Assembly (NCBI GenBank): GCA_003344405.1
Contig: NOWV01000117.1
Location: 62,001-126,000 of the forward strand
Length of the DNA: 64,000 nucleotides
Direction of reading: 5' to 3'
DNA from: Trichoplax sp. H2
Taxonomy: Eukaryota > Placozoa > Uniplacotomia > Trichoplacea
Shown piece after piece: positions 26,671 through 36,271 of this stretch; within the stretch, counting starts at the first letter, position 1; each line of letters begins with the position of its first letter. The notes beneath the pieces were generated by a model. That model made no database searches. It was not told the origin of the DNA and saw nothing but the letters and a program-made list of their open reading frames with translations. Both the position numbers and the translations under genes were made by a program.

Positions 26671-27285
26671 AGCAGTCCGTGATTTGCAGTTGTACAACCT
26701 CTATTCAATATGATCGCTTCCTTCTTTCTTTGCTGACTGCATAAAATGGAAGAATACAACAGGCGACTCAAGTCATGTCAAGACTCATCCATAACTGAAA
26801 GGTATAGTGTATTTTATATTCTTTTGATAGCCAATACGTATGGTGTCCGCTACCCTTGATTATGGTCTTAGTTGGCCATGATTGAAATGAATTTTTATGC
26901 TTTGCAACAGTTGCCAATGCAGAGTTAGAATATGGCCGCCTGATTGAAGAGTAGAGTACTGCATGAAGTTGGTAGTAATAACATCTAGTACGTGACTAAG
27001 CAATCTGTAATTTACACTTGTACAACCGCTATCCAACTTCCTTTGCTGACTGCATTAAATGGAAGAATACAACAGGCGACTCGAGTCATGTCAAGACTCC
27101 TCCATAACTGAAAGGTATAGAGTATTTCATATATTTTTGATAGCCAATACGTGTGGTGTTCGCTACCCTTGATTGTGGTCTTAGCTGGCCATGATTGAAA
27201 TGAATTTTTATGCTTTGCAACAGTTGCCAATGCAGAGTTGGAATATGGCCGCCTGATGGGAGAGTAGAGTACTGCAAGAAGTTGG
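26671..27285. repeat. Tandem duplication, 313-bp period, two copies
   Basis: Copy 1 (about 26671-26977) and copy 2 (about 26992-27285) share long matching stretches, for example GCTGACTGCAT at 26732 and 27045, and GTTGCCAATGCAGAGTT at 26910 and 27223. Both landmarks give a 313-bp offset. The copies differ by scattered substitutions and a few indels, so the duplication is fairly recent. Reverse-strand frames over copy 2 (27012-27482) are not conserved in copy 1, which argues against coding. Confidence 0.88.
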
Positions 27286-28028
27286 TGGCAATCAACGAGA
27301 TATCTAGTACTGTATTGTAGGTGAAGAGCTATTGTTGCACAGTACTGCACTGTAGTAGGCAGTGGCGTAACGCCCGCATGCATGATATAGGTGAGCGTTC
27401 TGTGGCGACGTTCAATGATGTCAATGATGGCTTCTACTCGCTGATTCAAAGTGGAATACAACATTCCTTTTATTCGACCCAAGCATTGCTATTTATTTCA
27501 TTTCATTCTTTGCTACGGATATCGACAAGAGGATAGGAGTTGTAGAGAGCCAAGTCATATCGATAGGTTGAATTGATCAATAGTCCATGATGATGATAAG
27601 TAATCCAACTACAAGTGGATCAGGACACCCATTTGACAGTGATTGTCTACTTTTCCTTGAACTTATTAAATCAAGTCTATGATTGTTCTGTACTGTAGCG
27701 TCAAGTCGTATCACTGCAGCACAGTAACATCTTTTTTATAGCTTGTCATAACATTTTCAATTTTGCAATATGGAGTACATACCTGGGACATAGCAGTAGA
27801 TCTGTTCAGTCGGCTAAGGATAATTAATAACTCACCATCACTTTGAATTAAGGATAAAATGACGGCGACCAAGCAGTATCGCGTGATAAAAAGATCTAGC
27901 CGATTTGAATTATACGCGTATTAGAGCGAGTGTTTTAGTTTGTGCCTTTTACAACTGCCGGATACTTTGTACTCTAGCGTACTGAATTCTACTCGACGTC
28001 AGTTTTACGTTCACGACTTACATCACAA

Positions 28029-28183
28029 GTGTACAGTACAGTACAGTACAGTACACATTATACTGTACTGTACAGTACAGTATAACAGTTACAGTACTGT
28101 ACAGTACAGTGTACAGTACTGCAACCAGACACTCCTACAGTACTGTACTGTACTGTACTGTACAGTGTACTGTACAGTACAGA
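28029..28183. repeat. TACAG/TACTG cluster D (largest)
   Basis: Nearly 150 bases consist of TACAG and TACTG pentamers in mixed order, e.g. GTACAGTACAGTACAGTACA and later TACTGTACTGTACTGTACTG. Switches from one pentamer to its complement create many palindromes of the form TACTGTACAGTA. Confidence 0.85.
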
Positions 28184-28370
28184 AAAAATTTTCACCAAAC
28201 TTCTAGACAAATGGAGTGATAAAAGTGGAAAGTTACGGACGGACGCCGTTTTCCTGTCTGACAAAAGTGTGCAGTACGCAGAAACAAAAGTAAGTACAGT
28301 ACTGAGCACGCGCGTAAGAACGAAAGATGATGCTATCGCGTATGCAAGACTTTTAACTTCATGATCATCT

Positions 28371-28440
28371 ACAGTACTGTACAGTACTGTACACTGTACT
28401 GTAGAGTCTTCGTACCACATACTGTACTGTACTGTGTGCA
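28371..28440. repeat. TACAG/TACTG cluster E
   Basis: CAGTACTGTACAGTACTGTA followed by ACTGTACTGTACTG. It is separated from cluster D by about 190 bases of ordinary sequence. Confidence 0.8.
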
Positions 28441-29017
28441 CTCAGTTTCATTGAGTATTGTACGAGTAACAGTTGAAATAATGAATCACATGTTAACTTA
28501 AATTAATATTATTATTATTTTATTGCGTTGAACTCGAGACATTAATCACATATTTAGTCTGGCATGAAAATGATGCAATCTCCTTGATGAAGATCAACTT
28601 AATGTATCATATTACGCTAATTGAAAATTTTTCCTCCATTTTACAGCATTTTGAACTTAAGGAGCTATAAATAACTAGAATAATTATGGACTCATCTACT
28701 AGTATCATGGATAATGTATAAATTCAAGTGTCCTGCTGCGTGTATCTGGCTAAATCATTGTAATCAAGTTGTAGATTTTCCAATATTGGAAACCAAATCA
28801 TTCTCCCAATACCGTTAAAACTTCAAACCTGCCCATTCTAGGCGTCCTAATTACTTGGCATACGCTTAGGAGTCTAATTTAGCAGATAAGACGTGTGTTT
28901 TGTATTATATACAACATCGATAGCCAGACACGAATATCAAAATAACTTCAGCTGCAAATTCTGCTGTAAGATTATAACGATTGACCTCTTGTGCTAGCAG
29001 TTTCATCGACTAGGGGA
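28441..29017. other. 5' flank of SLC35G1-like gene
   Basis: AT-rich DNA without recognised exon. It includes a short (ATT)n run near 28508. The coding frame is open back to a GTG at 28991, but the first ATG is at 29018. Confidence 0.4.
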
Positions 29018-30022
29018 ATGAAAACCTCAATCAACAATATGAAAGCCCAACTGAAACCTTACCGTGGTATGTTATACGCACTACTATCGTCACTTTTTTT
29101 TTCACTCATGTCTGCCTGTGTCAAGTTGGCTGCATACGACTTTTTCTTAGTTGCAGCAATACGATCTGCTGTACAGATACTACTCTTACAATCGGCCATA
29201 ATTAAGCAACAAAAAGACTTATCCAGCGGTTGTAAACGTCCACAAGTTTATTTTGTATTGGGCAGGACAATCGCTGGCACAGTATCTGTTTGTTGTCAGT
29301 TTTATGCTTACCAAAATATGAACATTGGCGATGCTTCAGCTATCATTTTTTCATCTCCTTTCATCACTGGTATTTTAGCTGCTATTCTTTTAAAAGAAAG
29401 ATTTACCGTCTTCAATTTACTAGCAACTTTAGTCAGCTTTGGTGGTATTATACTTGTTGCTAGGCCACCATTTATTTTTAGATCGCAAGCTGATGATGCA
29501 CCATTTCGCTTTGCTGCAGCTAGCATTGCATTTGCTGCCTCTATAGCTACCAGCATTGCTATTTTGAATATTAGAAAAATTGGTAATAAAGTCGACAGCT
29601 ATGTTATCACTTATTATTTTTCAATTGTTTGCTTTATTGTGCCTATAATCATATTTTCTATAACCACCTCTTATCGATTGCCCCAGTGTGGTGCTACAAG
29701 ATGGCTCCTAATTGCTGTAGGAGTGCTAGGATTTTTAGGCCAAATTTCTTTCACCAACGCTATACAGTTGGAGAAAGCTACATTAATCTCTATCATCAGA
29801 ACCACGGATGTGATATTTGGATACATATTAGAACTGATCATTTTCGGCTCATCGCCTTCCTTGCTCTCGATATTTGGCTCCCTCTTAATCATAGCCGGTG
29901 CATCGGCCTTAGCATTGAAAAAATGGTATGACATTAAATCTGACAGGAAGGATTGTAATCAATCCAAAACAACAGAGCAATCGATAAATCAACATCAGGA
30001 TTTCACAGAGACGCATTTATAG
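29018..30022 (+). CDS. SLC35G1: SLC35G1-like EamA-family membrane transporter, intronless
   Basis: A 334-residue protein in a single open frame, with two EamA repeats and about ten membrane segments. Family landmarks are YAYQNMNIGDASAIIFSSP followed by LLKERF and then ARPPFIF. These align with human SLC35G1 (YYAYQTMSLADATVITFSSP, LKEKY, VRPPFLF). The second repeat has GFLGQISFTNAIQLEKA, where SLC35G1 has GLGGQIFITKALQIEKA, and ends with ALKKWYD. The C-terminus is a polar cytosolic tail of roughly 30 residues. I chose the ATG at 29018; the frame is open upstream only to non-ATG codons. The gene lacks introns, unlike all its neighbours, which suggests an old retrocopy or a family-wide single-exon form. 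SLC35G1 is placed in ER/plasma membranes in vertebrates; the substrate here is unknown. Confidence 0.92.
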   Translation: MKTSINNMKAQLKPYRGMLYALLSSLFFSLMSACVKLAAYDFFLVAAIRSAVQILLLQSAIIKQQKDLSSGCKRPQVYFVLGRTIAGTVSVCCQFYAYQNMNIGDASAIIFSSPFITGILAAILLKERFTVFNLLATLVSFGGIILVARPPFIFRSQADDAPFRFAAASIAFAASIATSIAILNIRKIGNKVDSYVITYYFSIVCFIVPIIIFSITTSYRLPQCGATRWLLIAVGVLGFLGQISFTNAIQLEKATLISIIRTTDVIFGYILELIIFGSSPSLLSIFGSLLIIAGASALALKKWYDIKSDRKDCNQSKTTEQSINQHQDFTETHL

Positions 30023-31549
30023 TACAATTCATGCTTTTATGTGCTAAGTACTCAGTTATTAAAAATTGGTTACAGTCAAAATTCTCTGATGTGTACTTGA
30101 AAGAGTACGAAGTTTGCGATATTTAATTAAGCAAATGATGGTAATGCGATTGACAGGTTTACACTTTGGTATGACAAATAAGCAATAATATTATACTGTA
30201 CAGCAATGGAGTAATAGTTCTAAATCTTCATGACACACACTATGAATACTTTAAATACGGTATAATTTACCTGGAAGTAAAATGATGTATACTGTGTATT
30301 TAAATCAGAAGAATAACGGCTAGCTGCCGAACTAAGGTCCATTAATAAGTATTTCCCAACATACACATGAATATATGTGATTGGACTACAGGAATTCCAT
30401 TCATCGTCGATGTTACCAAGTGACTTACACTCAATTATCATTCAAGTTACAAGATCTTGCGGACTGTTCCTATTTATTCCTAATTTTTAAGCTAAATTAG
30501 TCTACAAAATTTGAATCGAAAATTTTTGCGAAATTGTAAGCATAAATTAGAATTGTATATGTAATATGTAAATATAGAAAATGTTAAAGCTATTTATTAC
30601 AGTAAGGAGCTGCTCTAAAGCTGTGCTAATGCAATGTTTTATAAACATGCTGTACGTATACGGTAAATGCAGGTAATGAATGCTTGTTGTAAACAAGCCC
30701 ATTTCACTGATCAGTATATAAACGGAACAAAATATCATAGCTTTGCCTCTATTTGTCTAGCTGTGTGAAATGCTTGTCTTTAGATCTGAGCTTAGTGTTA
30801 AATAACCTCAACACATTGTTCTACGCGTACGCATATGCTATAAAAAATCTTCAAAATTAGTATTTCATGCTTGCAACGTTAAATCATGAATGTTATAGTA
30901 TGATTAATAACGTCCAGTTCTAGTGACAAAATCAAGTATTCAATTTTATTGAGCCATAGCAATGTAAATATATTGTTTATACAAAACTTATTATTCAGCT
31001 GTGATAAGCACTTTGATTATTATTGATACAGTTTGGATCATATGCGATAATGGATATAGTCATAATTTATAACCGACTAACAATAATCTGTTGCTAATCA
31101 AGGTCTGGAAAAAGTAATACAGCATATTATTCTTTCAAAAATTTTGTTTAAAAATGATAATCTATCTCAAATTTATTCAAAAAATAACAAGAATTCAATA
31201 AATACGATAAATGATTATTATATAATGTATAAGGCTGTTTGTTTGAGCCTTGAGGGCAGTTAACAATTTAAAAGCTTCGCATAGAATGTGATAAGTTATC
31301 GCTTTAAACGATTCATGTAGGAGCTAATTGGTATAAAATTAATTCGTATCGGTGATTTCATGCTGTGATGACGTACTTAAAAAGATATGATTAAAATTTT
31401 ATCCTCTAGCAAAAGCTTTCTTATATTATTACAACTAGAAGTGATTTCAGGACATCAATGCCAATTTATAACTATAAATAATGATATTAAAAATAATTTG
31501 TAAATACGTAGAGTAAAAATCTTGAGTAGTAATAATACATTTTAAGCTT
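30023..31549. other. Intergenic, convergent 3' ends
   Basis: AT-rich DNA between the SLC35G1-like gene (+) and the PP2D1-like gene (-). Reverse-strand frames at 30220-30441 and 30547-30738 are not recognised. TTTATT at 31172-31177 could be a poly(A) signal for the reverse gene. Confidence 0.4.
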
Positions 31550-33822
31550 CTAATTTAAAGAAAAGGTTTTGCAGAATCCGGGTAATACTATAACTGCAAC
31601 ACTTAGATTATCCTTGCAGTTGGCTTGCAGGGCACTTCTAACCAGCATTTCTGTCATTTCTTTGGATAGATTTGCTAGTATGTCCCTTTGGTTGATAGGT
31701 GCACTAGAAATTGCTTTATTTTCTGTAAAATTATTAAACACTTGTATCAGTTATGATAATGCGCATTAAATTAAAAAAGTAGATATTGCATATAATCATG
31801 CTACCAATACTCTTTTATACAATTGTACAGAGTTATTTAGTGTAACGTCTAGCATGTGGTTTATCTATATTATGCTCAGAATAACTCTATCTTACTGATT
31901 AAAGGTATAGGTTGTTCGTCTTCTAAGATCGTTATAGCGTCTAAATCACTGTAAGAATCTACGATTTCTTCATGCTCTTCAACATCTTCTGCTGATAATT
32001 TGGCTATCAAGCAACCAGTCTTTGCCTCTTTTCTAATTTTATTCGCAGTTGAGTGTCTGAAAGACGCATCAGTAATAGCAGTATTTGATCTGTGTAACTC
32101 TCTAAAATTTGATCTTGTTACTGAGCTTGTTTTGGAAGGAAATCCTTGTTTTGATAGCGAATAACTTTCATCGCTAACGTCATGATAAGTATGAGAATTA
32201 AGTGAAGGTAATTCATTATTACCGATAGCACTTTCAGACTTGTCATAATAATCATTAGATGACATGGAATGAAGACCTACTGAAATATTGCTTATACTTA
32301 ATTTAGAATTATTGATTTTAGTTTGAACATTTTCTATGACTTTTTGCTCCTGTTGAAAACTTGAATCCTGATATTTCGAATCCTCAGCAACACCATTGTT
32401 AACCTTCTTAAAGGGATGCATATTTAATAACATTTCTACCGCCGCTCTTGCATCGATGGATTCCCATAAGCTATTCGTAGCCAAAATTAGAAAGTAGTCT
32501 TCATCTGTTAAACTTATTGATGTAACGTGGGGAGTATTTATAACAGCAGATTTTAAAAGAGGATCACCATGATTACCAAATCCTCTTGTAACATGTAAGA
32601 CCCCATTTACTAAACTACATGCAGATGATGTTGATTTTATGGTACAACCACACTTTAGTACTCTTAATCTTTCCCGAGAATTACTAAGAGTATGTTTACG
32701 ACTTAGTATATAGCCAGTACCTCCTCTACATAAGACACCTTTAATATCTCCGATATTCGCTAAATGTAGTATTCCAGATTTACTCAATAAAGGATTAAAA
32801 TTTAATAAACATGATAAAGATGAGCAACCACTCCACCTTACAGTTGATTTTTCTTTGATACCTTTTTTTAATTTTGTATCAAAGCTAGAGTAAGCATGTC
32901 TAAATGCGTTTGCGACCATTAAGAGATAATTTTCAAAGCTATTGAGCTTCTTTCTTTTTTTCAAGGCCGAATAAGTTAACTGATGAATAGATTGATCCAA
33001 GCTTAACATTGAAGTTACCCTTTCTGGAGATGCTGAACTGGAAAATATATTTGCTGATTCATATTCGCACTCACTGCGAATTGAATCGTCCTGTCTAACT
33101 TTTGTTTCTTCTAGTGATAACGTTGAGTACTCATTGACAGTTACACTAAAATCTTCTTTACTTAATTCATTGGCAAATATTCGATGCAGATTTATCTTAG
33201 CCTCTTCAGCAGCCTGGCATCCATGATATCCGCTATACATACCGTAATAGTAGCAATTTTTACCACCTTGACTTCCAAAATTATGATTTAGCACAGCTAC
33301 AATCCTATCTAAAGCAGAACCGCGTCCCTGATCACTTCCACCGTGGTATATAGCCATTGGTACTGAATCAGACTTTATGACTATGATATCTTTACCAAGT
33401 AACTGCTCATGGCTACTTGGGGTTACAACCCTAGCATTATAGTAAGCATCATCAAAAGTACTTTTTATTAGTTCGTATGCCCAGTTAAATCTAGTAAGCT
33501 TACGATCATATTCAGGATCTTCCTTGTCGCTATATAATCTTCGCAATTTTCTAATTAAAGATTTTCTTCGCTTTTGCAATGCTTTTAAGTTCTCTGGCTT
33601 AGAAACGCCGCGGTATTTGAGATATCTATAAGCTAGATGTATTTTTTTATGTTGTTTTAGCTGGCTGGTTGAAACGGATTGTTGGCATAATTTACATTTG
33701 AGATTTAGCGTTGCAGTTGCTTGCGTATAATCATCCTTAAGCCACTGCATGTTCGCCAATCGTGAATTGAGTATCGAAGATTTCCTACGTCCATGCACAA
33801 CCGATAATGAAGTGCTGTTCAT
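31550..33822 (-). CDS. PP2D1: PP2C-like pseudophosphatase, PP2D1 homologue, with N-terminal zinc finger
   Basis: Two exons, 33822-31896 and 31722-31550 (TAG), joined in frame give 699 residues. The N-terminus holds a C2H2-like finger, C43-x2-C46-x11-H58-x3-H62. The PP2C-like domain follows: YYYGMYSGYHG (about 191-201) stands where active enzymes have DGHGG, then VRWSGCSSLSCLL, SGILHLANIGDIKGVLCRGG, HVTRGFGNHGD, FLILATNSLWE (about 444-454) and, in exon 2, CKDNLSVAVIVL. The metal-binding Asp of DG is Ser197, and the Asp of the SDGLWD motif is Asn450. Phosphatase activity is therefore unlikely. The finger, WSGCS and the GILHVAN-type block match vertebrate PP2D1, a little-studied protein. A Ser/Asn-rich insert (about 470-640) interrupts the domain before its last strand. 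The ATG at 33822 is the first in frame; a two-codon upstream frame ends two bases before it. Confidence 0.9.
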
Positions 33823-33833
33823 GACTATGCCAT

Positions 33834-34989
33834 ACAATCAACAGGGATTGAATACAAAATTTATCCAACATATGATATATATCTAGACGGACTAATAATA
33901 ATACATGCAATATCCGTAAATTGCCTAATAATTTTTAACTACAAGTATTACATAAACTATATATGTTCCTGAATAATTATAAAATTAGAGCGATGGCACG
34001 TATCTTAATTGCTGCACATATTCCAAAATTGCAGTCCTTATAATAAAGATCCAATAATCCAATATTCTATCAATTTTTTCACTTGAAATTTGCAGTTATA
34101 GATTTTGTTACGATCAACGTTACAGTTCTTAATACTCTTTAATGTTTTTGATTGGGATTGACACCTGACGTAAAAATCGTCGTAATAATAGTCCTAATTC
34201 ACTCACCGCATGCCAGTTATTCGATGCTATAAGTATAAAATAAGAATAAATCCCAATATTAATCTAAAGTATAAGCTTGTAAAATCTAAGATTGTAAAAT
34301 TTCTCGTTTTAAAAAGGTATAAAATATTTTTCTAGTAAACTATAGAATTACTAGTTTGACAATTCCTATCGGTCTTATAATAATCGTATCTCTAGAGGTT
34401 ATAAGATATAGTATACTGTATTGCTCACTAGATTACGTAAACAAATCCTTTCTCATAGAGCGTTAATGAGTCAAAATTGACTCATGAGTACATAGTATAC
34501 TTACTACACATTGTAACTTAAAAGAACTATAATTTTTGATCAACGCTGATATGAATATATTTCTTTCTCTTCTACGTTAAATACTAACCGTCGTTAAGTC
34601 GATATCATGTCACATTATTGGTAGGACGTGTAAATCAAATCCTATACTGGATATTGCTGCTATAATGTTAGGGCGTTGATTTATCCTTTTCGCGTTTAAT
34701 TAATGAAATAGTTTAAAAGTCAGGAATCACTCTGCGTTGATGCGTATGTAGTAGTATTAATTACTTAGTCATTGTATGGTACGACTAAACATAATAAACA
34801 ATCCATTAACAATCCTCGTAGGGATTCTTTCTCACTAGAGGTGTTACAGTAAAGTTTAGCACAGTATTCTGTATATGACTTAACTATTTCATACTGCTAT
34901 TAATTTGTACAAACTACAGAGCAGAATAGAGCGTACGTAGTGTACTGGTAGACAAGTTTGGTTGCTATAGCTACAGAAAGAAATAAAAT
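33834..34989. other. Gene-free stretch upstream of PP2D1-like gene
   Basis: AT-rich DNA that should include the reverse gene's promoter. No exon, RNA gene or clear repeat was seen. Confidence 0.4.
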
Positions 34990-35033
34990 GTACAGTACAG
35001 TAAAAACATAGCGACTCTCGCCCAAACAGCAGT

Positions 35034-35151
35034 GACTACTCAACTTCTTTTTATACTTTTCATACTAAATAAATACTTAGTTTAGAATATTCCTGTCCCA
35101 AACTAGTCCCTATGTTAGCATAAAAACTATAAAAAAAGAAGTTGAGTGGTC
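35034..35151. mobile_element. MITE-like palindromic element, 118 bp
   Basis: Arms 35034-35055 (GACTACTCAACTTCTTTTTA onward) and 35128-35151 are near-perfect reverse complements; the second arm has one substitution and two extra A. The 72-bp interior has no open frame. Size and structure resemble a small non-autonomous inverted-repeat element. No clear target-site duplication was found, so the class is unknown. Confidence 0.45.
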
Positions 35152-35745
35152 CCTGAGTGCAGTATTATGGATAGATGTAAAAGGAAAAACCTCCAGAATC
35201 TTTCCTTTTCCTGTACTTCCATGAACTCTATTACGTGTAGAAGAAAACCGGGTCAAAAGCTCATTGAATCAGATGTTCGTTAAATCAAAATGAGAAAGAA
35301 AATCGCTTTGCGCCACTTTGTTCTTACTCATTTTTTATTTGAAATGTTTGTGAGTCTAGATTATAATAATTATTTATTTATTCGCTCTGTGTTGCTTCCG
35401 AGTAGAGTACAGTAATTTCGAAAATAACAAAAACGTTCCACTGTACAGTACAGTACAGTATATGCTGTATATAATATATGTAGCAAATCAAATTCTAATG
35501 ATGTGCTATCCTGAGTGGAGATATTCTGCTGGTGTGGATTTCTCCAAATAGGGTAAAATCAAGCACATCGTTCAGCACTAGACTCCTATTTACGGTGGCC
35601 AGAAGGCTCAAATAACGTCCTGTCGCTTCGCTGACAGAGATACTATACTCTAGAAACCCTTACTGTACTTTACTCACTTGGAATCGAATGACGATGATTT
35701 CTATTTTTGAAAACCCCGATACAGACTAGTACAGCAGATCCGTGA

Positions 35746-36018
35746 GTGTACAGTGTACAGTACCAAGAGCTACAGTACAAAACAGTACTGTAGTGTACAC
35801 TGTACTGTACTGTACATTTACTGTTCCAAAACATTTTCCTACTGCTGTGCTACAGTATGACGGTACAGTGTACAGTACTGCACGCTGCTTTAATTGTACT
35901 GTGTGTACAGTACTGTACACTCTGATGTCATATCACGGTACAGTACATACTAATGTGCGGTAGTAAGTATCATACTGTACATGTACACTACTGTACAGTA
36001 CTGTACTGTACTGTATAT
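35746..36018. repeat. TACAG/TACTG cluster F
   Basis: Scattered runs (GTACAGTGTACAGTACC, TACACTGTACTGTACTGTAC, CTGTACAGTACTGTACTGTA) lie in the 500 bases before the RNF126 start codon. Smaller runs occur at 34990-35002 and 35440-35462. The two short frames here come from the repeat itself. Confidence 0.78.
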
Positions 36019-36271
36019 GAGTTCATGATCTGGACCCTAAAGATACACAGCACACGAGTACAGTGTAGCAGTACTGCAACCTTTCAAACGGTTAACGAGT
36101 ATCCTTGTATCTTCAAGCTTATTGCGCTACAAAAACTAGTTTTCTTGTTTTTTTCATTCGCGCAACGAAAGCTAAAGGCATTGCGATTGATCGCCATTAC
36201 CTTGTTGATAAAATTGTTGCCGAATATCAATACTACACTGCTTTCTTGTATACGAAATTGAGTGTATAGAA

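Noticed and set aside
27012-27482. Reverse frame of 156 codons
   Set aside because: It covers the second copy of the 313-bp duplication and the frame is not kept in the first copy; no family match.
28058-28441. Reverse frame of 127 codons
   Set aside because: Mostly translated TACAG/TACTG repeat.
29308-29934. Reverse and alternate-frame ORFs inside the SLC35G1-like gene
   Set aside because: Shadow frames of a well-supported transporter.
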